Assembly: GCA_008694505.1 (NCBI GenBank)
Contig: VZDJ01007747.1
Span: forward strand, 28,500,574-28,564,573
Reading direction: 5' to 3'
Source of the DNA: Cyanoderma ruficeps
Taxonomy: Eukaryota; Chordata; Aves; Passeriformes; Timaliidae
DNA: 64,000 nucleotides
The notes below the pieces were generated by a model. The model did not search any database. It saw only the letters and a list, made by a program, of their open reading frames with translations, and was not told the origin of the DNA. The translations under genes were made by a program, and so were the position numbers. Below, piece by piece: positions 41,255 to 52,379 of the stretch (positions within the stretch are counted from its first letter, which is position 1; every line of letters starts with the position of its first letter).

Positions 41255-41420
41255 CAGCTTCCATCTCAGAGAAACTCAAAACATTTTGCAAACATCAATA
41301 CAGCACACCCAAGGAACAATTCTTCTATTACTGAAACACAATAACCTGAGGGCACAAAGAAGTTGTAGCACACAGCACAGCATAGTAAACCGGGATGGAT
41401 GTCAGCACACACATACAAAT
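41255..41420 (+). mobile_element. Decayed MIR/CORE-SINE-like element
   Basis: The block ATCTCAGAGAAACTCAAAAC, ATTTTGCAAACATCAATACA, then TATTACTGAAACACAATAAC, CTGAGGGCACAAAGAAGTTG, GTAAACCGGGATG follows the order of the amniote MIR family core (AAAGCACTTTACAAA, then ACTGAGGCACAGAGAGGTT, then the GAGCCGGGATT part). Heavy decay fits an element that predates birds. The 102-codon frame across it is not a gene. Confidence 0.45.
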
Positions 41421-44400
41421 CCTGCTCCTGAAAGAAAAAGCTTTTGCTTAATGAATGGCGAGCATTTTTTTCTTCTGTTTATAGATCATATGCATGTACT
41501 ATTTACTTTATATTTGGGCCTAAGCTAACTGGTATAGAATCTCACTTAATTATTTATGACCATAGAGTGAACTGAAAAACAATGTTTGCATGTTGTCAAA
41601 GAGCAAATATTCACTTAATATTGCCTAAAATTTCCTAAAAAAAGAGTAAAAAGATAGTAATCTAGAATTAGCGGGAAGGCACATTACTAATTACTCTCCT
41701 AGTAATATAAGAATACTACTTCTTGTTCATTCACTATTCAAATGCCTAAAAAGGAGAAAGTGAAGTGCAGGTGCACTGATAACAGAATTTTTTTTATAGC
41801 TGAAGAGGATGGATAATTTCTTTACTTTCAAGGTAGCTTCAGGTCGTAATGTAATTTGGGGTTCTATATCCAGCTTTTTTTAGAGAACAATTTGAATATA
41901 TCTGCAATTATATATTCTGAAAATATATGTTTCTCTAGTACAATATAATCTTACTTTCTAATTGTAGAATTTAACACAGTGCTGTTTGGAATAAATTTGA
42001 TTCTTCACATTGCTTTACTACTATATTATAGAAATTGATAAAATCAGACTGACACCTGTTGAGAGCTCCAGTATTTAGGGAAAAAGCACACTCTGTTGAC
42101 CTTTTAATTTTAAATCTTTTTTCAACAGTAGATATATAATCAGTTTAAAAGCTTTCTATGTTCAGAAATTCCACTATTTTTGGTATTTTTCTTTTTTTTT
42201 AAAAGCTTTGATCACAGAAAAGATTTATTTTTCATATTTTCTGTAGTTTCAAATAATAAAAAATAATCAGACAGATCAATATAAAAATATAGGCAAGATT
42301 CAAAGGGGGGTCCAGATTTTAGATTCTCCCTAGATGTGTTTATGTATGACTGCAAGACTATCTTTGGAGAGAGACCAAATATTTTGATCTTTCATGCAGT
42401 ATAACATTATACCAGATGCAGGAGATCTGATGAAAGAAATAAGCAGCCTCTCCTAATAATAATTTTTATATCAATGTTTAAATATATAACTATTATAGTA
42501 GTTATAGTAGTATAGTAGTAACAATAAAATGACTCAATTTGCCTACTACTAACAGAAAACTGAATATATGATAACTCTCAAAAATGGAAAAGAAAAAGGT
42601 GTATACCTTGTTCTGCCACATAAGCCTACCTCTGTCCTCTGGGATCAGTGACAAACATTTGGATCATACTCTATACCTATTCCAGCCAAGGCTATCCTAA
42701 AAACAAAAATGCCAAGAGGACTGTTTGCCATTTTAGGATGTACAGTATTTTCCAGAAAATTGCCTTCTCCTACTCCTTTTACAGGAATTCAACCTGCTTT
42801 TCTCTGTAGTAGCAGTGATGTACTGACTGGTAAAGAATATATATTTTAGCAGGTTGCCAGGACTCAGGATGAACCAGCGCCTCTGCACCTTAGCAATCAT
42901 AATCCATTGTTCCTGTGCTGAGTTACGTGAATCATGCACATACAGAAGTAGAATAAATTCTTGCCAGAAGGACACAAGTAATCCAGTTAGCTGCACATAC
43001 AGCAGTATAATGAAAAAAGAGAATCCTAGGGTGAATGTCAATAAAAGGTTAAATTTGACTAGTCTGACATGCTTTGTACAGAAGAAGTGAGTTTCCTTGA
43101 AGTACAGCACGCTCATATTCAATGCTTTGTCTTCATGTACATAATGCAGGGAAAACACAATTGGGATGGGCTCCTCCCTCCTGTATATGACACAGCTTCC
43201 CAGACCTGATACACAACAACCAGATCCCACTAGAGACAATGGATTTGCATAAGCATTCTTAAGCATTTATTTTATCTCCAGTCTGAATCTTTTCAGGTAT
43301 CAGACAGCCTATACAAAAAGAGTTCTTTAGACATGGAGGTACTGGAGCCAGAGGTAGAACCACTTGTCTGGGTTTGAACCTAGACGTGTTTCATCATTGT
43401 TTGAAACATGGTTATGTAAACCAATATACACCAAAGCCTCATTTCCACTAAAACTCTACAGTAACATCTCAAGTACCCATATACTGGGAACTATGTTAAT
43501 TGACTTTTCCTTCATTGATACAATTAACTAATTTTCATTGGTGATAGGGCAGTTTCCCCACTCACAGCTCTAAGCTCCTGAGAGGCATCTCTGTGGGTAT
43601 AATGGATTTGTGCTTCTTGGATAAGAAAAAACATGCAAAAAAAATTCAGAATTTTCTTCCTACACCTTAATCAGTCTCCTGCCTTTCAGAGTAAATTATA
43701 TGAATGACTAGGGAAAAGTCCAAGAACAGAGTGAGCATACATTAATTATAATTCTCAAAAATACCATTTCCAACCTTCAATCATTTGTGGCTCATCCTGT
43801 GCTAGAGGTGTTGTTCAGACATTTAATAACCCCTACCCTGGACCTTCATACAATTTTTCCAGTCTGTCTTACTCCTAAGTAAACATTTAGTAGCTACAAT
43901 ACAGCAGAGCAAAGATTACTATAGCCAAATGAGCTTATTTTTACAAAAAGGGAAATTGCACCTGCCAGTTAAGATGGCCTCTTGCTCCCAAATCTGCATC
44001 ATATCATTCAGTTATCCAGATATTGAATTCCCTGAAGTTATGATAGGAGACAATGCTGAAGGGTGCAAGAATAGCGACAGGATGTCTTTCTTCTGCATCT
44101 GTCAGCATATGGAGGTAAAACCCAAAAAACTGATTTTATATTCAAACACAAAGAAGGAGAATGAACTAGTGAGTGCCGGATCACCTCTAATCTATTTCTT
44201 GATAATTTGTGGGAGGAGGAAAGGTGATAGTAGAAAAATATCTGCCTGCACTGCTTTAGAACTCCTCTCTTCTGTCTAAAGTGAGTCACAAATTATCATT
44301 TTCTATTCTGCTCTATGCTTTGCATTTGTGAAAATCATGATTATTTGTTTCTATTGGTCCTCTGTACCCATTTTCTTCACTGCAAGATAAAGTAACTCTC

Positions 44401-47400
44401 AGCTGTGCATTGCAGTGATAATTGAAGTAGATTGTGAGTGATTTGCTAGATATGACAGAGGTAACCTTCAAATCACTCTCTTTTATGACAGATACAACAA
44501 ACCTCCACACATGCTGCATTTGCTAGGGGTTATAAAAAGGGTACCCCTCCCACCTTGCCAATAAGCAGCTCACAGACCAGGTATTATTAATGCCCACCTC
44601 ACTGCCAAGTGTTGCAGATTATAAAAAGGTGCAGAGGTGCATGGCTTATCAAAAGAAACATAGCCCTCCAGTGATGGGAAGAGAGAGGGACTTTCATAGA
44701 CTGTGCCTGCAAATATAAACTGAAAAAGAGAAGCCTGGGTTAGACAAAGACTGCTGTATCCATGTTATGGGTAAGGCAGTAATCTACAGATGGGTATCTT
44801 CTTGGACTCAGCTGTTTAATAAGCTTGAAAAGCACTGCAGAAGAGAAAAACCTCTGACTGACATCCAGGGAACTTACATCTGCTTTTGTAAAGACAGAGA
44901 TGTGATACTGCAAAAGACTCAATACAAAAATGCTTGGATTTGCATGAGGTACTCAGATTCAGCTATAATGTACAAGCCAGAACTCTGGGCATTGTAGTCA
45001 AAATAAAATCTAATTTGTGGGCTAGAATTAGAGTTCTATATATGAGACAGAAATTGGGGCGAGGAGGAAGGAAGTGAAAAGGAGGCAGGAGTGATGCCTT
45101 ATTATCCAGGATAACTTCAATTCATTTTTGCTCAGGGAATAAGGAATATATCATACAATGGACTGAGAAATTTTACAGGGGACTTTTCAGGGGCTTTGTG
45201 GCAGAGTAAGGCCACAAACTCTGAGTGTTTGGGTTTTTTGTTTGTTTTTCACTTTACAGTAAATCAGTATAGTTCTTGCTAAGAAATCTACAGGCTTACT
45301 GCAATATTTGTTCTATAGCAATTACTCCATGGATTTACAGCATATGATTGAGTGCAACAGCATGAAAGGAGTCAGATTGAGCCTGTATTACACACAGTGA
45401 ATGCATGAGAGGGTTTTCTTTGTTTCTTCCCTTATAACGGAAATGTTTCTAATGTCAGCAGTTTATCAGTTTGCAACTCTCACCTGGTTGCTTTTCTCAT
45501 TGGTTTTAATTCAAAACAGTTGCATGAAAACTTACATATGGAGTTATATACTGAAGAGAATTAATTGCTTCAAAACAATCATCATCAAGCTTTTTTTCTC
45601 CTGAACCTGAGTTCTACTGCTTTTTAATAGGTATTTAAGGAAATTTAACTCAGTGTGTGAATCTCTGACTCACAGAGAAGTCTTCAAATAATCATGGGAG
45701 TTATTTAGCTAATAGTTTATAACAGATAACAGATATATATTTATATTTATACATTTTGAATTTAGTTATTTTACTATATTATACATATTCTCATGTTTTT
45801 ATATAAGGTAGCAACTGTTATCATTCCAAATGGAATAAGACTAGCCACATCTTTAGACTATTTATTTTCTTCTTGACAGTGGTAACAAAAAGCTTTTCAT
45901 GGGAATTTTGATGAAAAATATGATCAGGAATTTGCTCCAGTAGCCCTCAGAAATCTCTGTATACCTCAGAATATACATTCTAACAACTTCTTGGAGCCTC
46001 TTATCTCCAAAAATGTAAGATTCTACACATTTGTTAAGACCTTTTTTTTTCAGTTTGCATAAGTACTTAGCATTGATTTGAGAAGGGAGATAAAACCATA
46101 AACTCAGATATCAAATTATTCTCTCATACAGAAAAAAATGAAGTTGCAGATATCCCTCCATCCCTCCTGAGTACCAAACAAATATGTGAAGTTTCCAGTC
46201 ACTCTCTTCTTAATAAACCTGTTCTAAATGGATTTCCACTTGCCAACAATATTTCTCTGTTTTCTTATTTAATTCCTTCTTTTTAGAACCATTCATTCTA
46301 TTCCTTCATCATACTTTCTCCGCTGAACAGGTCCTACCCCAATATGTCTCATTAATTTTGAATAGTCTTGGCTTGCACCTCGTCAGTTGTGCTCACCAGC
46401 ATCTCAGTCTGCCCTTACTCCAGCTTGTTGCCATGATGCAGGATGGCATTGAAGCTTTTTCTGCCCTCCACCATTATCCTCTGACTCTGGTCTCTCAGCT
46501 GGAATTCATTATGCTTCACTATACAAATGCTGATCCCTAAGCTCCTCACACTTAAGGGAGATCTAGCTACACTTCAGACATGGCATACCTTTGCAGAAGG
46601 GCAAAGCTCCTTTCCAAAATCCATGCTGTTACCTAAGAGAAAGTAGGAGACTGACAGAATGATTTAGTAACTTTGTACAAACCTGAGCAGCACAAAGACA
46701 CACGTGCTCATTATGGAAAAAATATCTCCCTCAGTGGACTTTCTTAAAGCAAGCTCTTTGGCATTGAGACTGTTTCTTCTTCTCTGTTTATGAAAGGATT
46801 GTGCAATGGGGAGCCAGACTTCATGGGCACCACGGGACATCACCGTGACATAGAAAATCAGCAAAATCAGGAAAGATCTACTCTCATGTCAGCTGTGTGA
46901 GAATCATTGTCCCCAAATTTAATTTTAGCCATCAAATCAGTCTCCTGCTCCTACTTGTTGATATGTATTGGAGTGAAAAGAGAGCATTTTTGTTTCCAAA
47001 TGAGATTGGATTAAGAAAAGCAGGTGTATGAGGCACTGTAGCTTCCCCTGTTCCACACTTTGGCTGTTCATCTCATTTCCAGTTCTGATAATTACCTGAG
47101 CTAACCTCCAGCCAGTACTCTTTTTGTCCAGTTCATTGTTATGTCTGGCACACAACCCATTGTTTCTGTGCCAATCACAAAAGAATTGCTTTGCTGCTTC
47201 TCTGCCCTGTGCCTTACACATTTCAATGATATAGGGTTTTGTACATGCCCATTGTGCCAGACTTCCCCAGCTGCTGGGGGAAACCTCTCTCTGCAGCTCT
47301 CTCCATCTTGTTGCTCTGACTCCAGAGCTATGGATAAGAGGCTGAGTTCTTTCCAAAGCAACTCAATGAGCTTAGCTGAAGTGAGGGAAAAAAAAGCAAT

Positions 47401-48789
47401 TGGCGGCAAAGGCAGACAGGGCAACAAAGGCTTTTAAATATTATGGTGTTAGAAAGCACCAGGAGTTACAGGCAGGAAGAAAATGGAAGAGAGAAAAATC
47501 TTGGACAGGAGAAAGCAAAATACAAAAGACAATGAAGTGGTCAAGTGACAACTTTATCAAGCTAGGAACAGTCTATTGTATTAGACACCAGAAATCTGGT
47601 TTGCACACAGGCAGAAAATACTGCCCAGGGAATGACAAGGCATTTGTTTCCCTTCTTCTGTTTTCATTGTCCTCTCTTTATTCCTTCATTCTTTTCTCTC
47701 ATTTCTTTTTTCTTTCTAGTTCTTTGCATTATAGATTTTTCAGTTGGACTTTGAAATGGCAATGGAGAAGTAATCAGAAGAGAGAGTGAAGAACGTGTTT
47801 CTTTAGATCTGATGTAACATTTTGGTGCACTCTCCTAATAAGTTTGAGTTTTTTTAATAGCACACAATTGCATGTGTATGACCCAGGCAACTTCAGGTCA
47901 CTACTGTCCATAAGTGCAACTAACAGTTCTCTCAATCGTATTATCAGTTTTGTCATATTTAATGCTTTTCTTGAAGCCCCATTTCTCATATTCATATCAT
48001 TATGTGACAATCTCAAGTTATATTCTTTGAAAAATAAATGAAGGGTGGGATTCATCTGACCTAATTTAATCAGGGCAGAATGTAGACACCTACATCTCAG
48101 CCAACTGCCTAGGCTGACTTCATAATCAGTGAAGAGAATTAGGCTATTTTAAAGCTTGGTTCCTCTGAGCTATTTTAGAAGTCTGTTTTAGGATGAGATA
48201 TGCTGCACCCAAGAAGTGCCTACTTCTCCCCACTGACAGAGAGGAAGCTCAGGATGAATAGCTGAGCTGTAGATGATGACATTTGGTCAGAAAAATCTTT
48301 TTACCTCTGGAACTTCTGGAAAAAAAAATCAGAATGTAATTTCTGATTACTATAACATTAATATGCAAATAAGAATAACCACAAATATTGCATTCAAAAA
48401 CACAAATTCAAGAATTTCAGGCCTTCATTTCTTTAACCTATTTGATGAGCAGACTGGTTTTAATCTTTTTGCTATATTTGAGTACCTGAAACTGATATTA
48501 AATACTGCTTTAAAAATACCATTTTCCCTTCACTTCAAATAGTTCTTTGTCTCTCACTTCACTCACTCTGCAGTTCTTTCACTTTCTATGGCTTTTTTTT
48601 CGTTTTCAGGGATTCACTGTATTGACTTCTGCAAGGGTATGTGGAAGGCAAGAACATACAAGGATATCTGATCAATGGCCTTTTCAGTGTAAAAGGAGAT
48701 AAGTGAAGGGGGAAGGGTTAACAAGAAAGACAAGGTAGACAAAGGATAGATAATAAAAACAATGGTAAAGACCAAAAGTCTCCAGGTTA
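41421..48789. other. About 7 kb, probably intron; weak exon candidates only
   Basis: Holds the TAG-type repeat at 42488, paired TATAAAAAGG words at 44531 and 44620, and exon-like patterns on the minus strand at 44878-44907 and 47218-47370 that are listed as findings. The 177-codon minus frame 42733-43266 has a hydrophobic stretch but no recognised domain. Confidence 0.4.
42488..42522. repeat. Imperfect TAG/TATAG repeat
   Basis: Successive TATAGTAG, TTATAGTAG, TATAGTAGTA blocks within a very AT-rich stretch. Confidence 0.75.
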
Positions 48790-49395
48790 TAATTGCTGGA
48801 CCATTAAGAAGCTCCAGGCACAAGTTTGGACAGGATCAGCCTCAAGACATTTCTGTGTCTGTGTGAATGCTGCAAAGACTAAGGTGCCACTTCTGAGGTA
48901 ACAAGAGAGGGAATTTGGACAAAGGTGTGTGGACAACCTTGCCTGACCTGGGATGCCCCTCCTTGGAGCCAGTGGGATTTCCGTGCTACCCACTGGAGTG
49001 AGTGGGAGTCTTGGACCCAGCCACTCCGGTAGGAATGGTGTGTGCCCCTAAAAACAGCTACTAGCATGTGAGGCAGGCATGAGTGAGGAGTGTGAGGGAC
49101 TCAGCACTGGCAGCTGGAACGAGACCATGGATCATAGCCTGTGTGCCTGGGGCCAGCTGCTGGGCAGGGGCAAGTGTCTGTATCTCCCCCAAATCATGTG
49201 TGTGGGGTATGTGGGGTCACTGGCAAACCCCCCACAGGACCAGCCCATGAGTGGGGGACCTGTGGGACGCATTGAAGGGCACAGGGTCTGGGCAAGGGAC
49301 AAGCACCAGCACCACGCCAGTACCTGGGGGACAAGTGAGCTTACAAGCGTTTGTGAACCCAGACTGGTGCATATGTGCATATGTGACCTTCAGAA
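48790..49395. repeat. GC-rich island, probably an unrecognised LTR or other interspersed repeat
   Basis: This 0.6 kb stretch is much richer in G and C than the flanks and has CpGs and G-runs (GTGTGTGGGGTATGTGGGG, CAAACCCCCCACAGGACC). The downstream part GACAAGCACCAGCACCACGC then AGTACCTGGGGGACAAGTGA has the phrase structure of avian LTRs, but I cannot name the family. It lies in the presumed intron. Open frames of 60-111 codons on both strands reflect low stop density and do not look like a conserved protein. A CpG-island promoter is less likely because CpG is sparse relative to GC. Confidence 0.4.
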
Positions 49396-51060
49396 AACTA
49401 CAGAAAATAGCTGAGATTTTTATAACTGATGTAAAAAATGAAATCCCTCCTATTCTTTAATTTTAGCCAGAGTCTAAGGTTTTCTTCTCTTGTTTATGCA
49501 CTATATCTGGCTGCATTTGACACACCTTGTAATATGTATCCCAAACAGAGCTGTGTGCAACATGGCAGTTTCACTTCCCAGGGGCTCATGCAATTATAGT
49601 CTGTCAAACATATATCACTTAGCTAAGCAACAACTAAGGAGAGCAATAATAACCCACAAATTTTTCATGGGAAAGCACTGCAGAAGGAGAGGCACTATTC
49701 CAAGTGACAAAAAGGGATTATAGCTCCAGGACGAAAAATGAAATAAAATTAAGAAGGGTGTTTGTTTTGATTATTTTGGTAAATATCAGGAGGGAAAATT
49801 ATTCTGACTGGGGAATTATTCACCTTGTTACTCCTCTAAGAGAAATATTAGAAACTCTGTCACTTGGAAAATACATTGGCAACTGGACAAAGGAGAAAAT
49901 AAAGAACAAGCCACAGGATAAAACGACAATAAGTTTGGGGGAGAGCTGGATGATTTTTCAAGCTTTTTAAAATTGGGTTGTTTTTTGTGGGTTTTTTTTT
50001 GACAGAAAGGATTGTGAAACTATGTTCTTTGTTGTCTTTGGGTATTCACTCACTGTTTGTCAGACTCTCAACAGATTAAACACTCTTGTATTTTCTTTTG
50101 AGTTGGTGTTTGTAGTACAGCTTCACTCTATTTTCTGACTTCTGAGAAAACAAAACCTATACTTGTTTTTCTTTTTCTTGTCTTCCTATTTTTTTGGTAA
50201 TATTCTGGGTCTATTCTAAATAGATCAGTGTTCAACAGTTTCACTGCAAATAAAAGAGTAAGAAATTACCGTATTTTCATCTCAAAATGAAAATAATAAA
50301 TGGTCTGCAAAGGGCAAAGGTTGACTGTTTCTTGCAGAATCTAATTCGCTAAGCATTGCAAATTAGACCATGAAAACTGATTATGTATGAGGTTTTTACT
50401 TCATTCTGTACTCTGCTATTCCATAAATGGTTGCAGGATAAACCTATTCAATTAAGATAAGGTACTGTATATTGTTCAGAAAATATATTATGCCTTTTTG
50501 AAAGTAAGTTTTTTCATCTCTTTTTTGAAGTTTACTTTCTTATGGAAAAAGCCTCTGCTTTCTGTGTTCTTGTTTGAGCTCAAAGCATATTTTATGATCT
50601 GAAATAAAAAGTCTGCATTAAAAACATCGCAACATTTAAAGTATTATACATTAGTTTACTAACTCCTGTCATCAGCAGTAAGATATCTGCCACATTTCTA
50701 GTGATAGTGTTAAATCTGGTATATATTATTTTATATCTTACTATACAAAAACATATATAATTCTATACTATTTTACCTTTATATTTATAATTTTATAATA
50801 ACTATATAGCACTTCAATGTCAAAAGAAAACATGACCATGTTTAGAAAAGAACATTGTCCTGGAAGGACCAAGCATCCTTGAATTTGATTTTCAGATGCT
50901 CATTCCTGCAAGCAAAATTTAGTCGCAGCACAGTTATCATAACGTCTTAGAAAGTAAAGTGCTTGGAAGTAGCATCCATTCAGAAATGCACTATGTTTAA
51001 AAAATCATAAACACTGAAATGAGCGGAAAAAAAGTTGCATGTAAAATCTTATTTTGTCTG

Positions 51061-51094
51061 TGGTCATAAACACCTATTGGTCATAAACATCTAT
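51061..51094. repeat. 17-bp tandem duplication, one mismatch
   Basis: TGGTCATAAACACCTAT is followed directly by TGGTCATAAACATCTAT. Confidence 0.95.
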
Positions 51095-51281
51095 GTCAGT
51101 GGTTACATATATATGGTATATTTATCTGAATGTACAGTTTACTGAGTGTAGAACTTACACTAGAACCCAGTGTCTTTTCTGTGAAATCTCAAGTAATCTT
51201 AACCCTGGCTAAGAAAAGTCCATAATGTTATCAATGTTTTTCATTAAACAGAAAAGCAACTTCCCATGTAAGAGAAGTTAC

Positions 51282-51332
51282 CCTTTCCTTTCCTTTCCTT
51301 TCCTTTCCTTTCCTTTCCTTTCCTTTCCTTTC
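51282..51332. repeat. CCTTT pentanucleotide microsatellite running into the assembly gap
   Basis: Ten perfect units of CCTTT (TTTCC) are visible immediately before the run of N. The array is perfect and cut off by the gap, so its true length is unknown. On the other side of the gap the sequence is a 13-base A run. Confidence 0.97.
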
Positions 51333-51404
51333 NNNNNNNNNNNNNNNNNNNNNNNNNNNNNNNNNNNNNNNNNNNNNNNNNNNNNNNNNNNNNNNNNNNN
51401 NNNN
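51333..51404. other. Assembly gap (72 N)
   Basis: A run of N between the CCTTT array and a poly-A run. The open frames that cross it are artefacts of translating N. Purine/pyrimidine asymmetry on both sides suggests a polymerase-blocking repeat caused the gap. Confidence 0.99.
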
Positions 51405-51872
51405 AAAAAAAAAAAAAGTAGAAGCCAAATGTATGTTTTCTGCCTTACATCTGAGAACTGACAGTGTTAGGCCTCCAGCACCCTGAACCCTGCATCTCCT
51501 TGTGCATATCAGGAGAGCTTCAATAAAGATTCCATGCTGTAATCTACAAGCATATTCCAGTTTCAAGATCTATAGTTTCAGTGATAGCCTACCAGAGATT
51601 GCAGCTATAACACACACCCAACCGAATTAGGGCTAAAGTTCTGAGTGGTAAAACTGGTACAATAACAAGAAAGATTATTTTATCCTTGCTGATACAACCT
51701 TCCATTGCTGGGGAGAGAGAGAATGCAAAGGTTGCTTTCCTGATCAGGCATCCCAGAAGCAATATATTCTCTGTTACTAGAGGTTAAGATTAACTTGAAA
51801 ATTAGCAGCAGAAAGCCCCAAGTTCTCAGTCACAAAAGAGGCATGGAATTATCCTCCAGGGAATAAATCCTT

Positions 51873-51891
51873 NAAAAAAAAAAAAAAAAAA
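51873..51891. repeat. Single ambiguous base followed by 18 A
   Basis: One N precedes an 18-base A homopolymer, a typical consensus-calling uncertainty at a long homopolymer. Confidence 0.95.
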
Positions 51892-52379
51892 CCAAAAACA
51901 ACACACCACCATCCTGTATCTATCAATTGACTCAGAAAACTGATGAGCATTCCCTACTCCTGGTAGATATAACTTGACCATATTGCCATATTGTACTTAG
52001 TTGTACATTCATTAATTACCTTGAGTTACAGAGCGTAATGTGATCAGTGGTTTTCAGCTTATCGTTCCCACAAAAGAATGGCTTCGCCTACTAACTGGGG
52101 GTGTCAGAAAGGCTGGGGAGAATGCTTAGGAGATAAGGCACTCTGCTTAGGTGACTTCAAACTCTCAATTCTTGACATGGAATCCACTGCCATTTCATAA
52201 AATCAATCTTTCTCAACTACTGGAGCAACACCAGAAAAATATATGAAGCACAATTATATTGATGTTACTGGATACCAACAACTCAGCTAAAGAGTGTTGA
52301 AATGTAGGTTATATACTTTAGAGTCAGAAAAGTCCCATTACCACCATGGGATTTTTTAACTAAGCAGAATCCAGCTCAC

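Noticed and set aside
42615..42700. Minus-strand acceptor TTTTTGTTTTTAG with a donor at GTAGGC
   Set aside because: All three frames contain stops before the donor.
42733..43266. 177-codon minus-strand frame with a hydrophobic segment
   Set aside because: No domain recognised, composition driven by AT-rich codons, and no convincing splice sites or promoter.
45495..45561. Minus-strand block ending CCAG then GTGAGAG
   Set aside because: A stop in phase 0; the only open phase does not fit the neighbouring exons.
48790..49395. GC-rich island as a CpG-island promoter
   Set aside because: CpG is sparse for its GC content and no first exon follows on either strand.
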